Positions 21,720-31,563 of a DNA stretch of 64,000 nt are shown piece after piece (within the stretch, counting starts at the first letter, position 1; each line of letters opens with the position of its first letter). Source of the DNA: Ochlerotatus camptorhynchus (Eukaryota; Arthropoda; Insecta; Diptera; Culicidae); contig NW_027040579.1 of NCBI RefSeq assembly GCF_037179485.1, positions 1,729,001 through 1,793,000 on the forward strand, written 5' to 3'. Under the pieces are notes generated by a model, which was not told the DNA's origin, searched no databases, and was given only the letters and a program-made list of their open reading frames with translations. The position numbers were made by a program, and so were the translations under genes.

Positions 21720-22409
21720 CATAGTTGAAGATGCTAACTTCAAATAATTAGTCTGTTATTTGAAATTAGCATCTTTAACTGGTAATTTTTATACGATAGA
21801 TGATGATATGAAAGTATAGAATTGATAGTTCCGTTAGAGTACGGCAATGTGAAAATTGCATATAGAGAGTACAAAGCGAGCAAGGACAACTTTAGGAAGG
21901 TACAAATCGGTTTGATCATCTCTCTTTACCAATTGGTCGATAGGTACAGTAGCAGCACTTACCCTACCCGTGTCCCTCGAGATCGTCAAGTCGACGATGG
22001 CAGGAGCACATACCGTGGTAGAGGTAACAATAGTTGCAATTTCCAAACCTACGACTGGATGCCTTCCTTCAGGTAACAACTGGAGTGCGGTAAAAATCGA
22101 TAGAACTGTTCCAAACACATCGTCGGTACTTGAGCGTGTCGATGATCATCCATTTTTGCCAGTGGTGGCAGGGGGGGAGGGGGGAATACCCCTCACCGTC
22201 CCTCTCCAACGGGGGAGTTTGGTAAAGAGAGATGATCAAACCGATGTGTACCTTCCTAAAGTTGTCCTTGCTCGCTTTCTACTCTCTATATGCAATTTTC
22301 ACACTGCCGCACTCTAACGGAACTATCAACTCTATACTTTCATCTGCTCATCTATCGTATAAAAATTATCACTTTAGTATGTTATTTGAAATTAGCACCT
22401 TCAACTATG
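21720..22409. mobile_element. 690-bp foldback element with 200-bp arms
   Basis: The ends are CATAGTTGAAGATGCTAACTT and the inverted ...TAGCACCTTCAACTATG. Arms of roughly 200 bp (21720-21945 and 22200-22409) are complementary with few differences (for example GGACAACTTTAGGAAGGTAC against its inverse at about 22240). A small extra inverted repeat sits inside the left arm (21722-21779). The non-palindromic centre contains a G-rich tract (22168-22180). No coding capacity; the open frames at 21822 and 21970 are by-products of the palindrome. No TSD could be fixed. Confidence 0.75.
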
Positions 22410-22667
22410 TAAATCGTTGACTTCACGCAGAAGTAATATTAAACATATAGTCAAAGACCAGTTTCATGTTATCTACAATTTACTCCAGAAGTCCACGAAA
22501 CATATTCTAGTCGTGATTTTATGTATATTCATGATATTTGCATCAATGAACATTTTTCAATTTTGACGCAATGTCACCCCGTCTTACCGTATTTGAAAAT
22601 TCATAACACATGAACCGGGCATCGTAAAACAATTTGCTAAAATTTACTTTATAAAAAAATTCCGCTT
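22410..22667. other. Unassigned AT-rich interval
   Basis: Nothing recognised between the foldback element and the inverted repeat that begins near 22668. Confidence 0.4.
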
Positions 22668-22955
22668 AAATTTTCACGATGGAGGAAAATCACTTAGAAA
22701 AGCAGAAAGTGATGACAATTTTTCCAACAATTTTTTTTGTCATGCTTAGAAAACAAAATTTATTTCACTTTCCTTTCGCTTTCACTTTTAGATTTTTAAA
22801 GTTCCTTAGTCCGTAAAAATTGAATTTTCAAGGCAGGTAGTTTTGTTCATAACTCAAAAACGGTAAGAGATACCAGTTTGAAATTTTCACATCACTCAGA
22901 AAATGGATTTTCCTGCATTTCTTCTTAGTTATTTTCCTCCATCGTGAAAATTTTC
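22668..22955. repeat. Inverted-repeat element (ATTTTCACGATGGAGG arms)
   Basis: ATTTTCACGATGGAGGAAAAT near 22669-22690 recurs inverted as ATTTTCCTCCATCGTGAAAAT near 22931-22950. A similar word (ATTTTCACGGTGGAGGAAT) occurs at about 28965, and parts of 22985-23230 recur at 34140-34440, so this is one of a family of AT-rich dispersed repeats. Confidence 0.5.
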
Positions 22956-23680
22956 GTGCGAAAGATTATATTTTATATGAATTGCTGTGATAATGGCCTT
23001 ATCATTTCACAATTTAATTTTTGTTCTAAGATTATTTGTTCATGAGTTATGTATTTTCAAAGTACGTTGTCCGGGAAACTACGAAAACTTAATCCAAAGT
23101 TTTCCAGGAAAATTTACCAACCAATTTTTTATTTTTATTTTTGCTTCGTTCATATGATCATAAACTAATTCCACATCATTCTCAGAACCTTTGGCTCAAA
23201 CCTTTCCGATAATGAAACAAAAAAATCCCCTACACTTGTAACGCTTCAGCTGGCTATAAGCCAACTGACTGCATAGCTGAGACGCTCCATAAACGGCTAG
23301 CCAGATGCAAGCGTTAAGTTTTTTCGTAACATCCTAGCATTACCACCCAGTCTAGCACGGAGCAGAACCACTTACAACGCAAAGCGTTCGTTTTGCTCAG
23401 AGATGCATCAGATTAACTGATATATCCTTTCAGATGTCATCACTCATACCATGCAAATTACTCTCTGATAACCGAGATTAGCAGATAAAAGTGGCCAATC
23501 AGAAATGGTCGTGTGTAAATTCAAAGTCGATATATTACAATTCAACTCACGTGGGTGGATCATCTGCATTTTCGCAATCGTGTTAAACAGAATTATATCC
23601 CCATTTGAAAAAGCATAAAGCCCAATTCAAAGTAAATTTGGACGCATTCAAGTGATCATAACTCAAGAATTAAACAACAT

Positions 23681-24082
23681 ACATGCAAGGTTGCAAAGAC
23701 TCATTTCAGCTAAAACAATGTTTTTCTAAATTATGAAATAATTAGATGCCATGATCAAATTTTGAATTGGTAGGATACAAGAAGAGGTTGCAAAGAATGT
23801 GTTTGACATATTAAACCTGTTTATTTCACTTCATGAGAGTCACAATCAGCGATTTTTCACAAACTCACTCACTCACTCACTCACTCACTCAGCGATCAGC
23901 AAATCGCTGATTGTGACTCATAGAAAGCAAAATTTACAGGTTTTATGTTTCCAACGCATACTTTGTAACCTCTTCTTGTAAGTTACAAGTAAAACATGCC
24001 ATCATACCATCTTTTGGTTTTATTATTCCGAAAAACATTATTTTAGCTGAAATGAGTCTTTGCAACCTTGCATACATGGTTC
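23681..24082. mobile_element. 400-bp foldback with (ACTC)n in the loop
   Basis: Left arm ATACATGCAAGGTTGCAAAG-CTCATTTCAGCTAAAA and right arm its complement ending near 24082 fold together over about 180 bp. The inner stem GAGTCACAATCAGCGATTT (23837-23855) pairs exactly with 23901-23919. The loop is a (CTCA)n microsatellite (about 23862-23891). No TSD was fixed. Confidence 0.75.
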
Positions 24083-24129
24083 ATCAAAACGTCAAACAAA
24101 AGGGTATTTATTCAGCTTTCAAACGATAT

Positions 24130-25457
24130 GTAACAAATTATTACATTTTACCATTTCGAACGAACTGTCGCACTTTACTTGTGATCGATGTCATCTTGAT
24201 CTGCACAGTCGGTGGTGACACTGTATCGGCGAACTTATTCCACTTTAAACGCATTTGTTGTGCATTTGTCACTTTTTACCGCATCCTCGAAGTTTTCGCT
24301 TGACAATTGCCCAATATTTTTCGATCGGTCTGAGCTCAGGGCAATTCGGAGGATTAATCTTTTTTGCTACGAAATTAGCATTGTTTGCAGCATACCATTC
24401 CAATACCTCCTTAGAGTAGTGGCAGCTATAGTCGCTATATTCATAGTCTGGCGGATAGAATTTCGGGAACCAATTGAACTGTCAAATAACGGAACCAATC
24501 GAGCATATCACGACCAACAACAGAAAAGAGCACATCAGGTTTTGTGACCTAAATTCTGGAAACACTTTTCTCGCGATTCAAAGCTTGCCTAGGCAAAACA
24601 ACATCATAATTTACTTGGGGAACGTTTTCCCTATTCTATGGTGCTTTTAATTTGCGTTCAGTTTGCAAGGAATGAAATATCTTAGTTTTGATTATAATAT
24701 TTGAGCCCCTTTTCATTTATTGGTCTTCAGTATCTTGAATTGGTTCCCTTTTTTGCTAGATGGAATTTCTCTCCGCCAGACTATGAATATAGCGACTATA
24801 GTGGCAGCTGGCTAGATCCGGCCAAAACATAACGATGGTCTTGTGTTGCCGAATGAAGGGTAAAATCCGCTTTTTCAGACACTCTTTAATGTAAACCTTC
24901 GACGTCATTGTATGATATATGATGAAAACCTTGGTTTTAAGGTCACAACTGCAGATTCCTTGCCAAACCATTAGTTTCCGAGCAAACTTTTCAGCAAAAA
25001 CAAATTTATACCTGGAAGAGACATCCCCACGACCAGTTGCCAGGTAAAATTTTCGTCCGGGGATTTGTTTATAATCCATTTTGACATATGTTTCGTCATC
25101 CATTAAAATACAGCCATCAAATTTCGTCAAAACTCGTTCGTATAGTAATCGTGCTCGCTTTTTGGCCACTAAATTTTGTTTCTGGGAGCGATTCGGATGT
25201 TTACTGGCACAAAAAGACTTATATCCTTCTCTTGAAAGGATGTTACGCACGGTGAAAAAGTTGGAAACATATTTCTTTGCCAAATCACGTATGGAGACAC
25301 CTCGGTTGCTTTTCACGTACCTCAACACTTTTCTCCTCAGCTCTTTGTCCCTAGTGCCACTTTTATGACAGATGCGCTGTACTCTATCCACACTCAGAGT
25401 ATCCTTGTAGCGTTTGATTACAAGACTCACCGTTGACTTTGGGAATTTTAACACTTA
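24130..25457 (-). pseudogene. DD37E-like mariner transposase, split by a MITE
   Basis: On the minus strand the open part (25454-24756) reads LKFPKSTVSLVIKRYKDTLS, GVSIRDLAKKYV, then the first catalytic Asp in ILMDDETYVK and the second in MFWPDLASCHYS. There a 374-bp MITE (24427-24800) interrupts it. The frame resumes at about 24418 with EVLEWYAANN and LRPIEKYWAIVK. Bridging the MITE gives 37 residues between the second Asp and the Glu. A one-base shift after LRGCGKK breaks the last ~60 codons. The N-terminal ~30 residues are missing (homology stops at 25457) and no TIRs are visible. Related to, but clearly diverged from, the intact copy at 6564-7583. Confidence 0.88.
24427..24800. mobile_element. 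374-bp MITE, 8-bp TSD, inside mariner
   Basis: Inverted ends TATAGTCGCTATATTCATAG and CTATGAATATAGCGACTATA, extending about 50 bp with gaps (GTCTGGCGGA, GGAACCAATT). The duplication GTGGCAGC lies at 24419-24426 and 24801-24808. The duplicated codons belong to the conserved SCHY motif of the host transposase, so the boundary is independently checked. The 8-bp TSD suggests a hAT-type mover, though the ends are not the usual CAGGG. Confidence 0.82.
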
Positions 25458-25783
25458 TTGTTCCATGTTCCATGATTCGTAATTCCGGGATGCGCCAATC
25501 AATCGAGAAAAACTTTTCACCAATTCCTTCGTTAATGAAACATCCGAGGGGCACGCAATAACCTTTAACTCCTACGCAAGCCTTTTTTAAGTACAATAAT
25601 TACAGTTAACTACATGATTAATTACTTTAATTACGAGCGTCGGAATTGTTTTGATTTAATTACTTTTAAGTACAAATTTCAGTTTTAATTACAAGTCGCA
25701 TAAATTAAGTACATTAACTCCATTAATGTACAACGAGAAATGTACTTAAATTTCCCCCAGCGTACCGTTAGACCCTTTCGTTA
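25458..25783. other. AT-rich interval with TTAATTAC-type repeats
   Basis: Words such as TTAATTACTTTAATTAC and TTAAGTACA recur between 25590 and 25750, suggesting a low-complexity or repeat-derived origin. No gene. Confidence 0.4.
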
Positions 25784-26190
25784 TTGGCCCGTGAAACAAA
25801 AATTCACAGGCCCTTTTGCTACGTTAAGGATAATGTCAGCTCTGATAAATTGTATCGCTACCGCTGTTATGACTTCAGAATAGACCCTATAAACATACAT
25901 CTCCTGGGACCTACGAGGAAATCTACGTTGGTGATTGGTGCCAATTCACATGCAACGATCGGTTCGTGATTGGAAATGTAGTCGGATTTCATTACTGCCG
26001 AGGTGTAGGCAGGGCAATTAACTATATCCTGGATCACGCCCCTGTCACAGCACCGGAGAATGCGACAATGAAAGGAATGTTTGTGTGTGCTGCCTGGTTC
26101 AACCTAAGAAATAACGAATTTAATTTGGTGGATGCGAACGAATACAGAATTACAAAAAAAATTGTTAACCTTTGCGTGCCTAACGTCTAA
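25784..26190 (+). pseudogene. Unrecognised coding relic, two overlapping frames
   Basis: Two frames abut at 25966-25969: the first (25784-25969) includes YRYRCYDFRIDPINIHLLGP, the second (open upstream of 25966, to 26190) includes DWCQFTCNDRF, VIGNVVGFHYCRGVGRAINY and MKGMFVCAAWFNLRNNEFNL. The second frame has a coding-like composition with several Cys and Trp residues, and looks like the C-terminal exon of some protein. I do not recognise the family. No splice sites or promoter were established. Confidence 0.35.
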
Positions 26191-26439
26191 ATTTGCATAG
26201 ATTTCAAAAATCAATTAGCTCTAAAAACATAATTTCTCAATATTTTTCTTTACAACAAATTGAATTTTGTCTTGAATCTATTGAAGATTCTGAATACATC
26301 TGAAAATATTTTGATCAATTCATGGTTCCTGAGTTATATCGGTTCCCGTTGGGGTCACTTTTGGTCGGCATTCGGCTTTATTGTTCTGTAATAAGTATAC
26401 ACACGATGAACATCATGTTTTTTTTTTTCTCAAACGATG
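26191..26439. other. AT-rich interval before the satellite
   Basis: No gene or repeat structure recognised, other than a T tract near 26420. Confidence 0.4.
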
Positions 26440-27830
26440 TAATTGGACCAGTGGCAGCTATTTCGATGGTTCACAATCACATTGGGCATCCCGAAAATGT
26501 TTCAGTGCCCCGGGGAAGTGGCCAATTCTCAACAAGAACCAAAACCCATCATTCGACATATCAAACTTCATGATTTTACAAATCTTGGCCAGTAATGGCC
26601 TTATTGAAAGTCCATGGTCACACTAGCCCTTCCGGGAATGTTCCGGTGCCCCCGGGGAAGTGGCCAATTCTCAACACGAACGAAAGCCATCGTGTGACAT
26701 ATCAAACTTCATGATTTTACAAATCTTGGCCAGTAATGGCCTTATTGAAATTCCATGGTCACACTAGCCCTTCCGGGAATATTCCGGTGCCCCCGGGGAA
26801 GTGGCCAATTCTCAACAAGAACGAAACCCATCGTGCGACATATCAAACTTCATGATTTTACAAATCTTGGCCAGTAATGGCCTTATTGAAAGTCCATGGT
26901 CACACTAGCCCTTCCGGGAATGTTCCGGTGCCCCGGGGAAGTGGCCAATTCTCAACAAGAACGAAACCCATCGTGCGACATATCAAACTTCATGATTTTA
27001 CAAATGTTGGCCAGTAATGGCCTTATTGAAATTCCATGTTCACACTAGCCCTTCCGGGAATGTTCCGGTGCTCCCGGGGAAGTGGCCAATTCTCAACAAG
27101 AACCAAAACCCATCATTCGACATATCAAACTTCATGATTTTACAAATCTTGGCCAGTAATGGCCTTATTGAAAGTCCATGGTTCCGGTGCCCCCGGGGAA
27201 GTGGCCAATTCTCAACAAGAACGAAAGCCATCGTGCGACATATCAAACTTCATGATTTTACAAATCTTGGCCAGTAATGGCCTTATTGAAATTCCATGGT
27301 CACACTAGCCCTTCCGGGAATGTTCCGGTGCCCCCGGGGAAGTGGCCAATTCTCAACAAGAACGAAACCTATCGTGCGACATATCAAACTTCATGATTTT
27401 ACAAATCTTGGCCAGTAATGGTCTTATTGAGAGTCCATGGTCACACTAGCCCTCCCAGACATGTTCTGGTGCCCCCGGAGAAGTGGCCAATTCTCATTAA
27501 GAACCAAAAACCCATCGTGCGACATATCAAAATTCATGATTTTCCAAACTTTGGCTGGTAATGGCCTTAATGAGACTCGACGGTCACACTAGCCCTCTCG
27601 GGCATGTTCCTGTGTCCCCGGACGAACTTTAAACTTCATTATTCTGCACGGCTAATAATGGTCTTAGACAGTCCACAGTCCCATTTAATTGTCCCCCCCC
27701 CCCCTCGGGTAGATTTCCAACTCCCAATAAGAACCAGAACCCCTCGTGTGACATATCAAACTTCATTATTTTACGTAAATCCGTCGGTAATGACCATATT
27801 AAGAATTCAAATTTGCTATCCCAGACAGCT
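26440..27830. repeat. 141-bp tandem satellite, about ten units
   Basis: The motif GGGGAAGTGGCCAATTCTCAA recurs with AAGTGG at about 26516, 26658, 26799, 26939, 27080, 27199, 27340 and 27479, a spacing of 140-142 bp except one short unit (119 bp, 22 bp deleted before 27190). Each unit contains CATATCAAACTTCATGATTT, TTGGCCAGTAATGGCC and TGGTCACACTAGCCC. Two or three more diverged units run to about 27830. The middle units are most alike and the outer ones decayed, as expected for unequal exchange. Open frames through it are by-products. Confidence 0.92.
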
Positions 27831-29269
27831 GAACGGACACTGGAGCTGGTGAATACTTTGGACATTCACACGCTGTGCTATTTCCGGGAAAAAATCGCAG
27901 CTGGTATGCAATTGTCTTCCCAGCACGGATAACTTGAGTGTGTCAAGTTGATCGGTAACGATCAATTCGTGTCCTGTGCACATGGGACTCATCGTTTCCT
28001 ATCGGTTTGGAGTTCTGCCCATAGTATTGTTTAGTTGACCCATGGAAAGATGAACAATGGGGAGGCGAATTTCATAAGTGCTATCGCGTCAATTCTGAAT
28101 ACGGATGTGATCATATGTTGGCGATAATACAAATAAAAGCACACAATTGGTTTGAATCATCTTAGTGTCTGCAACCAAAACCTGATTATATTTTTTTTGT
28201 CAATGAACTCTGCCTTAAATCCGTTAATTATTATTAGTATAATAATATTAAGTTTGAAAGAAATATTGAAATAATTGAAAAATTCACGCGTAACATCAGA
28301 AAATTAATGCAAATGCAAATACATCTTCCATTGAATCTGTTAATTCAGGCATCATCATAATATCATCATCTGTCGAACTGTGCTGCGAGAATGGCTTAAA
28401 ATTCGAACATTTTTTGATCGGGAGGAAATTGCTCGAGGAATTGCTTGAATTTAAGGAAATGTAAAATTTGAAGACTTGTCGTCACAACTAAGTGATTCCC
28501 ATTTCATTTGTATGGCAATCACGGCCCTCATTATGAGTATCACTTCCTTTTCACTGTAGATTGTCGCTAGAGTTGTAAACCGATATAACCCACTCGTGAC
28601 AATCGATTTTATTCTAGTTCTGCATTAAAGCGCATTATTCAACGAATACAGTGCACTAGATACATCAACAAATGCCTGTCAAATGTTTTTTGTTCCAACC
28701 ACCAGGGGCGCGGTGGTGTATTAAACCGTGCATCCAGATTTACTTTGAATCGAGCTTTATGTATGCACAATTTGAATTTTGGAGGATTTTGCCCACACTT
28801 AGCTTTGCATCTGTAAACGAGAACCAAATTGCAGGTTCAATCTAACCCTTTGAATCCCGAAAATACAAATTAATGATTTGATCTGATTTGAAGTTTTATT
28901 CGCTTGATTTCACAACATAGATAAGTGGATGTTTTTAATGGTGAATACATATCAATAACACATTTTCACGGTGGAGGAATCGCTAGGAAAATCAGAAGAA
29001 AAAAAAACATTCAGTGCAAAGCAAGTTTCTCTAATGCTTTTATTCCATGCATCAATACTTCTTATCTTTCACTGGTGAAAATTTCAGAGTGGTGTCTCTT
29101 ACAGATTTTGAGTTGTATCACAGAGAACAGACGTTGAGAATCGAACAATATTTCTGTAAAAATTTGTGAAATGATTCCTATTCAACTTAAGCGCTACTAA
29201 CGGCGACTTCCCCACTTAAAAAATTCTCTTTGACAACCTGAAGGCGCTGGCGTTGCACAAATTACACTA
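27831..29269. other. Unassigned intergenic
   Basis: AT-rich. No convincing gene. 28960-29130 contains a word related to the inverted repeat at 22668-22955. Confidence 0.4.
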
Positions 29270-30298
29270 GACACTATAGACATAATCCAGACAATTTCGT
29301 GGACTGATACTGTTTTCAATAACATCGACATGATTCTGCTTATACCATTCAATGACATCCCTGCTGTAATCGCACCTGGCTAAGTCGGGCCAGAACTTTA
29401 CCGGACCTTCGTGTGACTGAAAGAAAGGCAAATTTCTCTTCTGGAGACATTGCTCCAGTGATGAAAACCTTTGAAGGTACAGCACGCAACAACCATCCTA
29501 CACCATCGACTAGAAATACTTGGGGTAACGTGGGCTTTAGGTAGTGATGAAACTTCGCTAGAACTATTCCACAGCCGCAGACAATATATGAGCAAAGGCG
29601 GGCGCACACTTTTTTGCCTGTATATAAATTATCGCACTAAAGCTTCATGATAGCATTTTCAACCAACTCTGAATATCGTTAACTTCACGTATGAAGTAAC
29701 ATAAACACACTTTGAATGTTTATTTTTTTCCAAATCTGCAGATGCCTTGCCAAATCATCAATTTGCTAGCAAATTTATCTGCGAAGTCAAATTTGAACGC
29801 AAGGTATAATTTTTGACCTGGAATTTGTCCAATTTCACGTAAATTTCAACGTCCATCCAAATCCATCAGTTGCACTTAATTAGAACTTGCTCGTCCAGCT
29901 TCCGAGGCAACGAGGTTTTGTTTCGGCGACCTGTTGGGATGTTTGCTGGCATGGTACAACCGAAAACCTTCTCGCATACAGATTCGCCGAACTGTACTGT
30001 GCGCCGCACTGAACCTTTTCGTCAGATCACGCCCGGAGATCCCAGGATTATATTGGACTGCCCTAATGATCTTCGCTCGTAATTTCCGTTCACATGTTCC
30101 ACTTTTACGTTTGTTTTGCTTTGCGCGATCCAATGTTAGTGTTTCCCGATAACGTTTATAGACGGTATTTACTGTCGATTTTGAAAATATGAGAATCATT
30201 GCAATCATTCCTCCTGACCACGTTGGGTTTTCAACGTGAGTGTGTAGAATATTTTCACGTCTCTCGCGTTCCATCTTCGATAACTTTTAAACGAGTGT
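29270..30298 (-). pseudogene. Mariner transposase relic abutting CACTA-like element
   Basis: On the minus strand the 5' end TACACTCGTTTAAAAG (30298 downward) looks like a mariner end, followed by the ATG at 30274 (MERERRENILHTHVENPTWSG). The paired HTH region follows (SKSTVNTVYKRYRETLTLDR, ISGRDLTKRFSAAHSTVRRI). Frameshifts and stops intervene. The catalytic block reappears at 29480-29270 with VKFWPDLARCDYSRDVIEWY, but the Glu-containing motif is lost after SPRNCLDY. The first catalytic Asp region (about 29880-29830) is corrupted. The element apparently landed at a TA next to the left end of the larger element at 30299. DD37E membership is inferred from similarity to the 24130-25457 copy. Confidence 0.82.
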
Positions 30299-30356
30299 AT
30301 CCCCATAAAAAAAATTGACAGATGGGGAATTTCCCTGTCGACCGACGAAATCGGTT

Positions 30357-31220
30357 CAAATCAAATCAAATCAAATCAGATTGACCGCCCACGGTTGCTG
30401 CTCTGTTATTACCAGATCAGCTGCAATTACACACACTAAGATTTTTTTTACAGGAGTCAGTATTTTTTTACTGGGTTTTTGAATTACTGAAAATGTCGGT
30501 AAAAATTCAAATGATCGTTATCCGTAAGGAATCAATGAAATCGACCAATTTTATTTTCTATCATTAAATGGGGTTTACAGAACTAAGTATGACAAGTTCA
30601 GAACAAATTTTCTCATTAATAAATTTTCCACAGATTTTTAAACTTTTACCGAACAGTTCCGCAATTCAAAAACTCGGTAAAACCGTACTGACTCGATTAG
30701 TGTGTGCACAGAGAACCAACAGATGATGTTTGGGACTAACATTCATCCTCAATGTGTAAGAACTGGAGATCTAATATTTAGCAATACCAGCGCCGGCCGT
30801 GTCCGAATGCAGGTCAACTTGGGAATGGGAAGGAATGTGTTGACGTAATACTCGCTGTGAAGGAAACCGAGAAATCCTCTGCGCTTCCACGAGAAATCAC
30901 TGGGATGTTGGATGTGGGGGGAAAGGTTGCACGCACACGCAGGGATCGTTTTTTTGGTAGAGCGATTATAATACACCACACACACACACACACACACACA
31001 CACGCGCGCGCACTCATCCAATTTCTATTTTTAGATCAGGACCCACACTGTGTTAAAGTGATGCGATCGGTGTTAAAGAAGAATTTGTTTTCATTAAAAT
31101 CTAGTGGGTATAGAATAAGGCAAAGTGAAAAATTGCAAGGAAGGGGACGGGCCTGGGATTGAACTCCCGACCTTCTGCTCAGTAAGCAGAAACGGTAACC
31201 ACTGAGCTACCGAGCCTCGT
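30357..31220 (-). mobile_element. tRNA-derived SINE/retroposon, 23-bp TSD
   Basis: A 23-bp direct repeat (starts CCTGTCGACC, ends AATCGGTT) lies at 30334-30356 and 31221-31243. On the minus strand the insertion begins with a tRNA-like head (31220-31150): A-box-like TAGCTCAGTGG, anticodon arm TTCTGCTTACTGAGCAGAA and B-box-like GAGTTCAATCC. It ends in a (GATTT)n tail (30357-30378). A (CA)n tract lies inside at about 30978-31003. The tRNA-like part is the promoter of a SINE; the 864-bp length is large for one, so a second element may be included. Confidence 0.75.
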
Positions 31221-31563
31221 CCTGTCGACCGACGAAATCGGTTGTATACAAAAAAGCCCTATTAGTAAACCGAAAACTTCGGGATTAGTACACTGGTTAT
31301 TTTTGTCAGCATATTCGTTAGTGTATTTAATCGGATTCCGCCGGGACCGTCGGCCATAGATTTAATCTAGTGTAAAATCTGGAAATTGTATGTTTTTTGA
31401 TCGGTGATTATTTTATTGTACGTATTAATATACAGACGAATTTGGTTTACGTAGTGATTATAAAATAGTGACAGTGAGGCTAAGTGAGTGCAGCTTTATT
31501 ATCAAATTTCATTACAACCTGGTAAGTTGGTATTAATATTTTTGTTATTTAGGAAAGCATACA

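Noticed and set aside
21822..22317. Frames with repeated LVKRDDQTD-x-YLPKVVLARF on both strands
   Set aside because: The same peptide appears on opposite strands because the region is a foldback; no protein gene is needed.
26322..27277. Open frames of 80-90 codons with repeated peptide segments
   Set aside because: They simply translate the 141-bp satellite; 141 is a multiple of three, so any open frame persists.
26440..27830. Possible CRISPR array
   Set aside because: Units are contiguous 141-bp repeats without variable spacers and no cas genes; the genome is eukaryotic.
30857..31162. 101-codon frame and opposing frames rich in Thr-His or Cys-Val
   Set aside because: By-products of the (CA)n tract inside the SINE.
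31150..31218. Functional tRNA gene on the minus strand
   Set aside because: A and B boxes and an anticodon-like arm are visible, but acceptor and T-arm pairing fails and it sits at the head of a SINE with target duplications.
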